Assembly (NCBI RefSeq): GCF_000015285.1
Contig: NC_008709.1
Coordinates: 1,674,001-1,738,000 of the forward strand
DNA: 64,000 nucleotides
Direction of reading: 5' to 3'
Source: Psychromonas ingrahamii 37
GTDB lineage: Bacteria; Pseudomonadota; Gammaproteobacteria; Enterobacterales; Psychromonadaceae
Below, piece after piece: positions 18,154 to 26,615 of the stretch. The position numbers were made by a program, and so were the translations under genes. Position 1 is the first letter of the stretch. Each line of letters begins with the position of its first letter. Below the pieces are notes generated by a model. It was not told the origin of the DNA. It saw only the letters and a program-made list of their open reading frames with translations, and ran no database searches.

Positions 18154-19556
18154 TTAAGACAATGTAATCTTGACTTCCAGGCCACCCATCTTTTGATTGT
18201 TAAAGGTTAATTTACCGCCATGTTCTTCTATAATACTATGGGTAATTGCCAGCCCCAAACCAACACTCGAATTTTGGGTACCACGTGCTTTATCTAAACG
18301 AACAAAGGGTTTAATGACCTCTTTAAACTGACTTTTATCTATTCCCCTGCCAGTATCTCTTACATAAATTGTCAAGATTCCACTGGTCAAAAGAGCTTCA
18401 ATAGTGATATCCAGGTTACCTTGAAGATCTTTCCCGTGAGCAATACTGTTATTAACTAAATTTTCAATAACGCGGCGAAATGCGATAGGCCATAAACGGA
18501 AAACCAATTTGTTATGACTTTTTAATTGAATGTTGATGCCGCGATCACGATAATCGTCACAAATAGTGGTTAATAAACTCACTATCTCCGTCTCCTGCTT
18601 CTCCTCTCTCTGCCAATTACTTTTTGAAAACGCTAACGTGGCTTTCAGCATTTCTTCCATCTGTGCAATCGTATCAAGCATTCTGGCCTGATCCTCGCCT
18701 GGCGCTATAAACTCAAGTCGTAACCGTAAACTGGTCAAAGGCGTTTTCAAGTCATGTGATATCGCAGACAACATTTTAGTGCGATCATTAATGAATTTAG
18801 AGAGGTTAGATTGCATTTTATTAAACGCAATAATAGTGGGTATCACTTCACTCGGTCCAATAACGGGGAGAGCTTTAAAATTCCGTTCGCTGCCGACTTT
18901 GTTGGCAGCAACGGCTAATTCGTCAATCGGCCTTAATGCGCGCTTTACCGTCCAGGTCATACTGATAAGAATTAGCAGGGTGAAAACAAAGACTAAAATA
19001 ACCGCTTTTAGCGGGAGCTGTACTATTTTTTCATCAATGGCAGAATTAAAATTTAACCAGTGCTGATTTGCTAATAAAATAGAGCCTGTTAATTGTAAGT
19101 TATAGCTATTGTTCATTTTTTTATGCATCGGATTGTCACTGAGCATTGCATGCATTTTACTCATGCCCACATCTAGTTGTTCACTTTTAACTGAGACAAT
19201 ACGAATATCTTTTATTTGACTTGGGGCAATCAAGTCGTGCAGTTTCTTTGATAAAAGGTTTTTTTATTTTCGATCACTATTGGCTTGCGATCCAGTGACA
19301 AGTCAAAGCCCACGCCTTGGCTTGCGCTGATAATATCTTTATGTAAATCAAAGGGTGTTTTGTTTAAAATAAAAATCAAAGAGCTCAGGCGATCAAGTGT
19401 GCTGTCACTAGAAACATAATTAAGTACTTGTTCGCGTTCATCGGAATAAATTTGCAGAGAAAGCGAGAGCACTAAACTTAACCCAATTAACATAATCAGG
19501 CAGATTTGAGAGACTAAGCTTTTAGGGGATATTTTCTTAATCATGTGTGACCTCAC
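18154..19556 (-). pseudogene. Sensor histidine kinase (CusS/QseC-like), split by a one-base frameshift
   Basis: An upstream frame (19556-19230) encodes the N-terminal membrane helix and start of the periplasmic sensor. The downstream frame (19233-18154) encodes the second helix, HAMP (VKRALRPIDELAVAANKVG), the phospho-accepting H box (AISHDLKTPLTSLRLRLE), the N box (VIENLVNNSIAHG) and G boxes (VRDTGRGID; VGLGLAITHSI). They join at a run of seven A residues (19259-19265 as T on the plus strand). Eight A would read ENKKNLLSKKLHDLIAPSQ without a break. It pairs with the response regulator, whose stop it overlaps by 20 bases. The lesion may be inactivating, phase-variable or a sequencing error. 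Confidence 0.85.
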
Positions 19557-20247
19557 AGGTAAATTGATATCCCCCGCCCCAAATGGTGATAATTATTTCA
19601 GGGTGTTTTGCATCTAGCTCCAGCTTTTTACGCAAGCGACTAATAAGCGTGTCTATTGAACGATCATAGACGCCTCCCTCACGTCCTTTGCTTAAATCTA
19701 ACAATTGGTCACGATTTAACACTCTCTGTGGATGGGCAATAAACACCCGTAACAGATCAAATTCAGCACTGCTTAATATCACCATTACACCTTCTTTGTC
19801 TGTTAATTCACGCTTATTAATATCAATAGACCAGTGTGAAAAATGGTAGCGTTTAATGTCAGAGACGGGGGAATGTAAAGTATTTACACGGCGCAATACG
19901 GCCTTAATACGCGCTAATAACTCGCGAGGATTAAAAGGTTTAGCCAGATAATCATCCGCGCCCATCTCAAGACCTATAATTGTATCCATTTCATCACTCA
20001 TTGCAGTGAGCATCACAATGGGGATATTAGATGAGACACGCAATCCGCGGCATAAACTTAAACCATCTTCACCCGGCAGCATTAAATCCAACACTATCAA
20101 GTCTATTTTTGAAAGGCTTAAACAACGTTTCATCTCTTTGCCATCTTTGGCAACAGTGACACGATAGTTATGTTGTATAAAAAAACGTTGTAATAATTCA
20201 CGAATTTCATAGTGGTCATCGACAATTAATAGATGAGGCTGTTCCAT
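19537..20247 (-). CDS. OmpR-family response regulator, probable copper regulator
   Basis: 236 residues: a receiver domain (1-120) with the phosphorylated Asp in LIVLDLMLPGEDGLSL, the acidic pair at VDDHYEIR and the Lys in DDYLAKPFNPRELLARIKAV, followed by a winged-helix DNA-binding domain (FDLLRVFIAHPQRVLNRDQL; DRSIDTLISRLRKKLE; TIWGGGYQF). It is a DNA-binding regulator controlled by the neighbouring kinase. Between the cus genes and other copper genes it probably plays the CusR role, which is inference from context. The divergent region 20248-20442 probably carries promoters for both directions. Confidence 0.93.
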   Translation of the reverse strand: MEQPHLLIVDDHYEIRELLQRFFIQHNYRVTVAKDGKEMKRCLSLSKIDLIVLDLMLPGEDGLSLCRGLRVSSNIPIVMLTAMSDEMDTIIGLEMGADDYLAKPFNPRELLARIKAVLRRVNTLHSPVSDIKRYHFSHWSIDINKRELTDKEGVMVILSSAEFDLLRVFIAHPQRVLNRDQLLDLSKGREGGVYDRSIDTLISRLRKKLELDAKHPEIIITIWGGGYQFTCEVTHD

Positions 20248-20442
20248 GCTGATTCCTTTAACTTGATGATGAAATAAGAGATTATATTATTTTTTTATCT
20301 TAATTGTATCAAAGTATGTCAAAACGCCTTTTCGCCACAAACTATTACAAAATTCCTTTTTTTAGACAAACTTCTGACACAACTCAGTGCTTAAATATAA
20401 ACATAGAACGAACAGAAGTTACTTATTAAAAGGGAGGTTATT

Positions 20443-20640
20443 ATGATCTATTCTTGGCACTTTATGCCTTTTTGGGGACATATTCTTATGATGTTAGTTT
20501 GGGTTGGTTTATTTATGTTGATTATAAATTATCAATCCTATGGTACTAAAAAGGAAAGCAGTATAGACATTGCAAAAAAACGTTACGCCCAAGGTGAAAT
20601 AGATGAGGAGCAGTTTAACAAAATAAAGAACAATTTATAA
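20443..20640 (+). CDS. Small SHOCT-domain membrane protein
   Basis: 65 residues: one membrane helix (about 10-28, HILMMLVWVGLFMLIINY) and a C-terminal SHOCT motif (IAKKRYAQGEIDEEQFNKIK). SHOCT motifs are short C-terminal helices thought to mediate oligomer formation or membrane association. Similar 60-80 residue proteins are often found in copper and silver resistance clusters. An AGGGAGG ribosome site lies seven bases before the ATG. It is divergent from the two-component genes and precedes a Spy-like gene by 47 bases, so it probably shares its promoter. Confidence 0.85.
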   Translation: MIYSWHFMPFWGHILMMLVWVGLFMLIINYQSYGTKKESSIDIAKKRYAQGEIDEEQFNKIKNNL

Positions 20641-20687
20641 AAAACAGCCTATACATTACACTTATTTTAATCAATCTGGAGACTATC

Positions 20688-21245
20688 ATGAACATTAAAA
20701 CAATTAAAACAATGCTACTAGTGCTAACCGTTTCAGTGACAGGCACCTCGTATGTTGCTGCACATGCACAACATGCCTCAGAAAATGCTTCAATGAGCAT
20801 GGGTGTAGGGAGTATGAATACTGGGAAGATGGGTACCGAAAATATGGGCACGGGGCACATGGGTACCGTGAATATGGGTATGGGCAATATGGGCAATATG
20901 GGTACGGGGCATATGGGTACAGGGCATATGGCGATGAATTTTTCACAGCTAAACTTGACTGACCAGCAGAAACAAGAGATACAAGCTATCACGGCAGCTT
21001 CGATCAATGGCAATCATCAAAACAGGGGGGATATGCAGGTACATCATGCTGATATGCAGGCATTATTAAGTGATGATGTTTTTGATAAAAATCAAGCTAA
21101 AGCCTTAATGGCAGATCATCATTCACAGATGAGCGAAAGAATGCTTGTCATGTTAAAAATGAAGCATCAAATCTTTCAACTATTAGATGATCAGCAAAAA
21201 GAACAATTAACGGGCATGCAAAATAACATGATGAATACGCAGTAA
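20688..21245 (+). CDS. Spy/CpxP-like periplasmic protein with Met-Gly repeats
   Basis: 185 residues. A signal peptide (1-26, ending VAAHA) is followed by a low-complexity block of MGT-x-x-MGTGHMG repeats (about residues 40-82) rich in Met and His, then a helical domain with NLTDQQKQEIQAI and LDDQQKEQLTGMQ, the paired LTxxQ-type motifs of the Spy/CpxP family. Spy-family proteins are periplasmic chaperones or metal-stress responders. The Met/His block suggests copper binding. An TGGAG site precedes the ATG. A strong hairpin follows at 21281. Confidence 0.82.
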   Translation: MNIKTIKTMLLVLTVSVTGTSYVAAHAQHASENASMSMGVGSMNTGKMGTENMGTGHMGTVNMGMGNMGNMGTGHMGTGHMAMNFSQLNLTDQQKQEIQAITAASINGNHQNRGDMQVHHADMQALLSDDVFDKNQAKALMADHHSQMSERMLVMLKMKHQIFQLLDDQQKEQLTGMQNNMMNTQ

Positions 21246-21280
21246 TATAATCACTCAGGCCTGGTTGTTAGCATTTGAGC

Positions 21281-21319
21281 AAGAAGAGCCAGCTTCATAT
21301 TTGAAGCTTGTTCTTCTTT
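21281..21319 (+). terminator. Hairpin terminator after the Spy-like gene
   Basis: AAGAAGA-x-CC-AGCTTC at 21281 pairs with GAAGCT-TG-TTCTTCTT ending near 21318, a long interrupted stem with a four to six base loop and several T at its 3' end. It lies about 35 bases after the stop codon. The following stretch to 21618 (about 300 bases) shows no gene. Confidence 0.6.
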
Positions 21320-21618
21320 CGATTAACGGATTTTTCATTTTTATAATGGCAGAATAACGATAAAAACCGACATCCCTTATACCAACGCAAATCGTTTTAG
21401 AGAACATAGCCAAATTAATTGGTTATGTGTAAACCAATGGCAGGGGAGTGCTGAACTTTTGAGTGTATTTTTAGACAGCGTAAATGAATAGAAAATTAGT
21501 GGGTCTGTTCCAGATGATAGCTGTTAGCTTTATTGCTTATGCCGAAAACTATCTTGACTTTTCTCTCTTTACCAATAGGATACGATGATATTCAGACTTT
21601 TAGATTGAGTTATATTTT

Positions 21619-21993
21619 TTGAGATTCTCGCGGTTGCAATACAAGCCTCAAACACTTGCATCATGGTCATTACTATTAGTGGCTCTTGTACTCTTGGTGT
21701 GCATTTCTCAAAATCTAGGAAGATCCTCCTTATCTCCTTTAACACCTCACGTCGATATGACAGAGCAAGTGGCATCGGACACTCAAGATAATACCAGGTC
21801 AGAATGCAGCAGCAGTGAGCACCTCATTAATATTTTTGCTCTTAATCTAGAGGTTGTCATTCCTCTATTTGTTCTAGCGCTGGTGATTGCCGCTATCATA
21901 TTCCAACAATCACGAACACCCCAACCACTCACTGAACCCATTCGCTATTATGGGGTCAGGCGACACTTAGTATTCTGCACCTTTCAAGAATGA
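21619..21993 (+). CDS. Hypothetical membrane protein, 124 residues
   Basis: The reading starts at TTG 21619 and has two hydrophobic segments (residues 14-31, SWSLLLVALVLLVCISQ; and about 76-93, VVIPLFVLALVIAAIIFQ) separated by a polar loop containing one Cys. Small two-helix proteins of this kind often precede dsbD/scsB-type genes in copper clusters, but I recognise no named family. No clear ribosome site is visible, so the start is uncertain. It lies 205 bases upstream of scsB on the same strand. Confidence 0.45.
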   Translation: MRFSRLQYKPQTLASWSLLLVALVLLVCISQNLGRSSLSPLTPHVDMTEQVASDTQDNTRSECSSSEHLINIFALNLEVVIPLFVLALVIAAIIFQQSRTPQPLTEPIRYYGVRRHLVFCTFQE

Positions 21994-22198
21994 AAATTCC
22001 GTTAATACCTCTCTCTTTGTAACTATTCAGATTATTGTTTTTTCGATCCTTTAAGTCATGGTTATTTGGCTAAGGTGATAGTGAATAAAAATATTTTTTC
22101 ACTTCGGACTAAGCAAACAGCTGAATATTTTAAATAACAGCTCGCATTTATTATGCGTCTGAGTAGCTCTTTTTATAAAAAATTTCCGGAGCAATACT

Positions 22199-24298
22199 GT
22201 GTTTATATTTCAATTAATGAAAGTAGCAGTTAGATTACGATTGACGATTCTATTCGTCTTATCTTTATTATTGTCAGCTTTTTCAGTCTCAGCCCAACCT
22301 GTTTCTACAGGTTGGCTAACCCATCCCGATCACCCGCCAGTTGAAGTGCGTTTTATGCTGACCGGTGAAGTTGATAAAACCACTCACAAAGCCAATGGTT
22401 TGCTGGAAGTTAACCTTGAAGGTGAGTGGAAAACCTATTGGCGATCTCCCGGTGAAGGCGGCATTGCGCCAGCGCTTGACTGGAGCCAATCAAGTAACCT
22501 GTCTGATTTAGAATGGCGCTGGCCAACTCCCACTTATTATGAGCAACTTGGCGTCATGACCCTGGGTTACAAACATCATGTTATTTTTCCCATGCAGTTA
22601 ACCTTGGAGGATATTAATCAACCCATCGTTTTTTCAGGGAAATTAACACTGCCGACCTGTACCAATATTTGTGTGCTCACGGATTATGAATTGGATTTGC
22701 CAGCTGTCACATTGGCAGATATTACAACCGATGCCACTGCGCAACATTTATATCAACAGGGGCTTTCAAGCGTTCCGACCCAAAGTGACTCAACCGAGGT
22801 TGTTAATGCATCCTTTGACTATGATTCACAGCGCTTGCAAGTGACATTACAGCAAAAAAAAGAGTGGCAGGATCCACAGATTATTGTGGATGGTGACGAG
22901 GTCACCGATGACTATTTTTCTCAACCCGCAATCAACATTAATAATAATATTGTAACGGCAACCTATAAGGTAACCAATTGGTTAGGCAAAACCAAACTGG
23001 TCGGAAAGCCTGTTTCTATCACCGTTTCTGACGCGCTTTTTGCGCATGAATTAAGTGCTGTGATTGATGATAAACCCTTAGTAAAAAGCAGCTCAACCAA
23101 TTTATTTACCATGATTGCTTTTGCATTACTTGGGGGATTAATACTCAATATTATGCCCTGTGTCTTACCCGTATTGGGCATGAAGCTGAACAGTATGCTG
23201 ACCTCATCACATCTCAGTAAACGGACTATTCGCCTGCAATTTTTAGCCTCGGCATCGGGGATATTAACCTCGTTCTGGTTATTAGCCTTAGGGTTACTTA
23301 TTTTAAAGCTCACAGGTAATGCGATGGGTTGGGGGATTCAGTTCCAAAGCCCCTGGTTTATTGGTTTTATGGTGACCATAACAGCACTCTTCACCGCGAA
23401 TTTACTGGGTTTATTTGAAGTTAAATTACCAGGCCGACTGTCAACATCCATCGCTAATAAAGGGGGGGATTCAACCTCTGGTCATTTTGTACAAGGTATG
23501 TTTGCAACCTTGCTTGCGACCCCCTGTAGCGCACCTTTCTTAGGCACGGCGGTGGCTTTTGCTTTAGGGGCAAGCATCTTGGAAATGTGGATGGTCTTTA
23601 CCTTTTTAGGACTGGGAATGGCGTTGCCTTGGCTGGTTTTTGCGTTATTCCCAAACCTCATCTCATTGATGCCTAAACCCGGTCTGTGGATGAATAAAAT
23701 GAAAGCTGTTTTTGGTTTGATGATGTTTGTGACAACGCTGTGGTTATTGAGTTTACTCGTGCCTTTTATCGGAGGCTTAGCAACCGTGGTCATTGGTTTA
23801 TTGTTCTGTGCTTATTTGTTATACCGAATAGCTAAAAATCATGGTAAAAAAACGGTGATTGTGATTTTAGCCGTTAGCCTGCTATTTACCAGTGCAGGGC
23901 TTTTTATTGCTAATCTTACCGCTCAGACATTTATTAAGGACGATCTTACTTGGTTGCCACTCAATGAAAATAGCATTGATCAATATGTAAAGCAGGGTAA
24001 TACCGTTTTTGTTGATATAACGGCTGACTGGTGTATTACCTGTAAAGCCAATAAAATCGGCGTTATTTTACAAGATCCCGTCTATTCTGAATTGAAGCAG
24101 GAAAGAGTGATCACTATGCAAGGTGATTGGACCAAGCCAAGTGACAGGATCACGAACTATTTGAAAAGTTATCAACGATTTGGAGTGCCTCTAAATGTGG
24201 TCTATGGCCCGAATGCCCCACAAGGTTTGCCTTTATCTGTCATATTAAGCAGTGATGAAGTTATGCAGGCACTGGAAGATGCAGGGAGAGAACAATAA
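22199..24298 (+). CDS. scsB: ScsB/DsbD-like membrane thiol reductase
   Basis: 699 residues. A signal peptide and N-terminal periplasmic immunoglobulin-like domain with a Cys pair (LPTCTNICVLTDYEL, about residues 150-165) are followed by eight membrane helices with the Cys pair of the transmembrane relay (MPCVLPVLG; ATPCSAPFLG). A C-terminal thioredoxin domain carries ADWCITCKAN (about residue 617). Electrons pass from cytosolic thioredoxin across the inner membrane to periplasmic partners. The N-terminus is ScsB-like rather than DsbD-like. Start GTG 22199 has CGGAG eight bases upstream. It overlaps scsD by TAATG. Confidence 0.9.
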   Translation: MFIFQLMKVAVRLRLTILFVLSLLLSAFSVSAQPVSTGWLTHPDHPPVEVRFMLTGEVDKTTHKANGLLEVNLEGEWKTYWRSPGEGGIAPALDWSQSSNLSDLEWRWPTPTYYEQLGVMTLGYKHHVIFPMQLTLEDINQPIVFSGKLTLPTCTNICVLTDYELDLPAVTLADITTDATAQHLYQQGLSSVPTQSDSTEVVNASFDYDSQRLQVTLQQKKEWQDPQIIVDGDEVTDDYFSQPAININNNIVTATYKVTNWLGKTKLVGKPVSITVSDALFAHELSAVIDDKPLVKSSSTNLFTMIAFALLGGLILNIMPCVLPVLGMKLNSMLTSSHLSKRTIRLQFLASASGILTSFWLLALGLLILKLTGNAMGWGIQFQSPWFIGFMVTITALFTANLLGLFEVKLPGRLSTSIANKGGDSTSGHFVQGMFATLLATPCSAPFLGTAVAFALGASILEMWMVFTFLGLGMALPWLVFALFPNLISLMPKPGLWMNKMKAVFGLMMFVTTLWLLSLLVPFIGGLATVVIGLLFCAYLLYRIAKNHGKKTVIVILAVSLLFTSAGLFIANLTAQTFIKDDLTWLPLNENSIDQYVKQGNTVFVDITADWCITCKANKIGVILQDPVYSELKQERVITMQGDWTKPSDRITNYLKSYQRFGVPLNVVYGPNAPQGLPLSVILSSDEVMQALEDAGREQ

Positions 24299-24825
24299 TG
24301 GTAAATAAAGGGATGGAAAAGGATAAACCTAAAACAAAAGTAGTACGGTGGATGAAAGAGATTCTGACATTCACTCTTATTGTGACGGTTTTGTCGTTAG
24401 CTATTGATGCTTGGCGTAGCAGAGAGATGCCATCGACAAATATGCCTTCTCTGTCAATGAGTACTTTGGAAGGTGACTGGGTTGATATTAAAAAAATGAG
24501 TCAAGATAAACCCATTTTACTCTACTTTTGGGCAACTTGGTGCTCTGTTTGTAACTTCGTCAGCCCAAGTGTCAATTGGTTATCGGAGAGTCACCAGGTT
24601 ATTTCTGTGGCTCTCTCGTCCGGTGATGATAGACGCTTAGGGCAATTTATGGCTTACAAAGAGTACGACTTCCCGGTCATTAATGATCCAAAAGGTAACA
24701 TTGGCCAAACTTGGAATATTACTGTCATCCCATCAATTTTCATCGTCAAAAACGGTGAAATATCTTCAATCACAACCGGCTTTACAACCCCAATGGGTAT
24801 GTGGCTACGTTTATACTTCTCTTAA
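24298..24825 (+). CDS. scsD: ScsD-like membrane-anchored thioredoxin
   Basis: 175 residues: an N-terminal membrane anchor (about residues 21-40, ILTFTLIVTVLSLAIDAW) and a TlpA-like thioredoxin domain with the active site WATWCSVCNF (about residue 81) and the cis-Pro loop NITVIPSIFIV. In the Scs (suppressor of copper sensitivity) group this protein is a periplasmic thiol oxidoreductase partner of ScsB and ScsC. The start overlaps the scsB stop. The gene order here is scsB-scsD-scsC, whereas Salmonella has scsB-scsC-scsD. The last bases of the gene are included in an 80-bp tandem duplication. Confidence 0.85.
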   Translation: MVNKGMEKDKPKTKVVRWMKEILTFTLIVTVLSLAIDAWRSREMPSTNMPSLSMSTLEGDWVDIKKMSQDKPILLYFWATWCSVCNFVSPSVNWLSESHQVISVALSSGDDRRLGQFMAYKEYDFPVINDPKGNIGQTWNITVIPSIFIVKNGEISSITTGFTTPMGMWLRLYFS

Positions 24826-24961
24826 TTCTCTTAAGGTAACATTATGAAATCATTACTATTATCAACATCAATTGCAATATCTGGCTACGTTTATACTTCT
24901 CTTAATTCTCTTAAGGTAACATTATGAAATCATTATTATTATCAACATCCATTGCAGCAAG
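24802..24961 (+). repeat. 80-bp tandem duplication across the scsD end and scsC start
   Basis: Bases 24802-24881 and 24882-24961 are near-identical copies, each including the end of scsD, the spacer and the first 40 or so bases of scsC. Copy 1 therefore has its own ATG (24844) and encodes 27 residues starting MKSLLLSTSIAISGYVYTSL, ending in TGA that overlaps the true scsC ATG. Only a handful of substitutions separate the copies, so the duplication is fairly recent. Confidence 0.9.
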
Positions 24962-25652
24962 CCTGCTCTTCTCATCGGTCGTATTTGCGGAAAAAATTAG
25001 CGTTGCGCAACAAAAAAAATTATCTGAAATAACGAGTTTATTGGAACAGAATCCAGAAGTGATTGAAGGATTATATATAAATTTAATCAAGTACGTAGAG
25101 GGCCAAGGAACCATCAGTAATACACTAAAACAGCATCATGACTATTTATATAACAACCCAATGCATTCTTATTTTGGCTCAGAGGCCCCTGAACTGACCA
25201 TCATCAACTTTACCGATTACAACTGCCCCTATTGCAAGCGTTTAGAGTCAGGGCTGGTTGAGATGATTAACAAGTATCCTGAAATTCGAGTCGTTAATAT
25301 CAACTTACCCTTTCAGCAACCGATGATCCCTGATTTGGATACCAATACAGCATGGTATGCTTTGAACGTATGGGAAAACAACAGACCCGCCTTTTCTGAA
25401 GTACACCGTTTAATGATGGCTAAACCCTCGAAACATGACAGTGAATCGATTATGAAAATAGCGGAAATGACCGGAACTGAAGCGGCGTTAGCCCCGAATG
25501 AAAGGAAAAAGAAGATGGTGGAAAAGAATGAGAGAATCTTCAGCCAATTAGGTTTGCGAGGAACGCCCGCCTTGATTATTGGCAATGAAATAAGTCCCGG
25601 GGCCATACCTCAAGCGCAACTGGATAAATTGATCAAATCACAATTAAAATAG
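24924..25652 (+). CDS. scsC: ScsC-like DsbA-family thiol oxidoreductase
   Basis: 242 residues with a signal peptide (MKSLLLSTSIAASLLFSSVV, cleavage near residue 23), an N-terminal helical stalk (residues 30-70), and a DsbA-type thioredoxin fold with active site FTDYNCPYCKRLE (about residue 97) and cis-Pro loop LRGTPALIIGN. ScsC-type proteins bind copper and act as disulfide reductase or isomerase in the periplasm; the N-terminal stalk would allow oligomer formation. It is kept reduced by ScsB. Its ATG overlaps the stop of the 27-residue duplicated leader (ATGA), which may now affect its translation. Confidence 0.88.
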   Translation: MKSLLLSTSIAASLLFSSVVFAEKISVAQQKKLSEITSLLEQNPEVIEGLYINLIKYVEGQGTISNTLKQHHDYLYNNPMHSYFGSEAPELTIINFTDYNCPYCKRLESGLVEMINKYPEIRVVNINLPFQQPMIPDLDTNTAWYALNVWENNRPAFSEVHRLMMAKPSKHDSESIMKIAEMTGTEAALAPNERKKKMVEKNERIFSQLGLRGTPALIIGNEISPGAIPQAQLDKLIKSQLK

Positions 25653-26073
25653 CATAAAAATCAGCACCCGTAGCTAAAATTAAAGACTATGGGTGTACAG
25701 GATTTGTTGCAAATATGCGGGGTGGGTTAATTGCCTATTGCCTGCAAAAAGATAAGGCATCAATCAATTTAACAGCCAATGAAAAAAATGTGCTAATGGG
25801 TGAAAATATCATAATGGCTTAACCCGAGCTCAGGTTATTTAGGAATAACGCGGCCCTATTATCTGTCATCATCGAGGTGTTTTTTCGGAGAGTGAATTGA
25901 ACGATAGTTCATAACACTGAACTGCCGTAAATGACTTCAGCGTCTTGCCCTACGCCCTTCAGGTCGTTGTCGTAAATTCCAACGTTCAAATTTGTTCCTG
26001 AAAAATTAGTCACTTCCCGAGCAATTGATCCTTATGCCTTATGTAGGCACTCTAATAGCCATCATTCACTATT
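25653..26073. other. Intergenic region with a dispersed 100-bp repeat
   Basis: No gene is supportable. Bases 25912-26015 form a sequence found again at 37004-37109 with about 85 percent identity by eye (shared cores CCTTTCAGGTCGTTGTCGTA with one change and AACGTTCAAATTTGTTCCTG). Its nature is unknown. Confidence 0.6.
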
Positions 26074-26163
26074 AATATTTCATTCTCAGCTTGACCTTCC
26101 CCTAAGAGTAATGACTAAGCTTGTTTTTAAGATGACAGCCGAAACTGAATTAAGGAGGGAGTT
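26074..26163 (+). promoter_or_regulatory. CueR/MerR-type promoter, copy 1
   Basis: TTGACC (-35, 26091-26096) is separated by 19 bases from TAAGCT (-10, 26116-26121). The over-long 19-bp spacer and the sequence TTGACCTTCCCC match copper-responsive CueR promoters such as E. coli copA. The second half of the dyad is degenerate. A GGAGG ribosome site ends the repeat just before the gene at 26164. The whole 90-bp block recurs at 26527-26615. Confidence 0.7.
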
Positions 26164-26433
26164 ATGTATTTAGATAAAGAAAAAAAACAAAACCTGTTAC
26201 ACATATTGAATTTAGTCACCACTAAGGGCAGCAAGACTGATAGCGTTTATGAGCTTTCAGGTATTCGTGCATCTTATGAGTTCGACGGATATACCTGCTG
26301 GTTAGCCTATAGAGATTTGACTGTGACGCTCATGTTTCACGGTTCATATGATTTTGACTATCAACACAAAGAGACGCGGGAATTTTTTTTTAAATTAGTA
26401 TCAAATTTATTGGCTGAAAAAGATAATTTATAA
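26164..26433 (+). CDS. DUF3081-like small protein under a CueR-type promoter
   Basis: 89 residues, soluble, no signal peptide. The stretch ASYEFDGYTCWLAYRDLTVT followed by LMFHGSYDFDYQHKE resembles DUF3081 proteins (a short family of gammaproteobacteria with conserved DFDGYT and FH-x-x-Y-x-DY motifs). The function is unknown. It has a strong GGAGG ribosome site and sits behind a copy of the copA promoter, so it is probably induced by copper. It lies between scsC and copA on the same strand. The family call is moderate. Confidence 0.7.
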   Translation: MYLDKEKKQNLLHILNLVTTKGSKTDSVYELSGIRASYEFDGYTCWLAYRDLTVTLMFHGSYDFDYQHKETREFFFKLVSNLLAEKDNL

Positions 26434-26526
26434 AGCCCAAACAATAACGATAGGCGACTCTGTAAATTTATTTTCATAAAAATTTTGCCATTTAGACAAA
26501 TTTAAAAAAACTTTATAAATAATTTA

Positions 26527-26615
26527 AATATTTCATTCTCAGCTTGACCTTCCCCTAAGAGTAATGACTAAGCTTGTTCTTAAGGTTACAGTCGAAACTA
26601 AATTAAGGAGGATGT
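26527..26615 (+). promoter_or_regulatory. CueR/MerR-type promoter, copy 2 (copA)
   Basis: TTGACC (26544-26549), a 19-base spacer and TAAGCT (26569-26574), identical in layout to the copy at 26074-26163. AAGGAGG precedes the copA ATG. The two 90-bp blocks differ at only a few positions, mostly between the -10 and the start codon. Confidence 0.75.

Noticed and set aside
20704-20946. Minus-strand Pro/Tyr/Cys-rich readings
   Set aside because: Antisense shadow of the Met-Gly repeats of the Spy-like gene.
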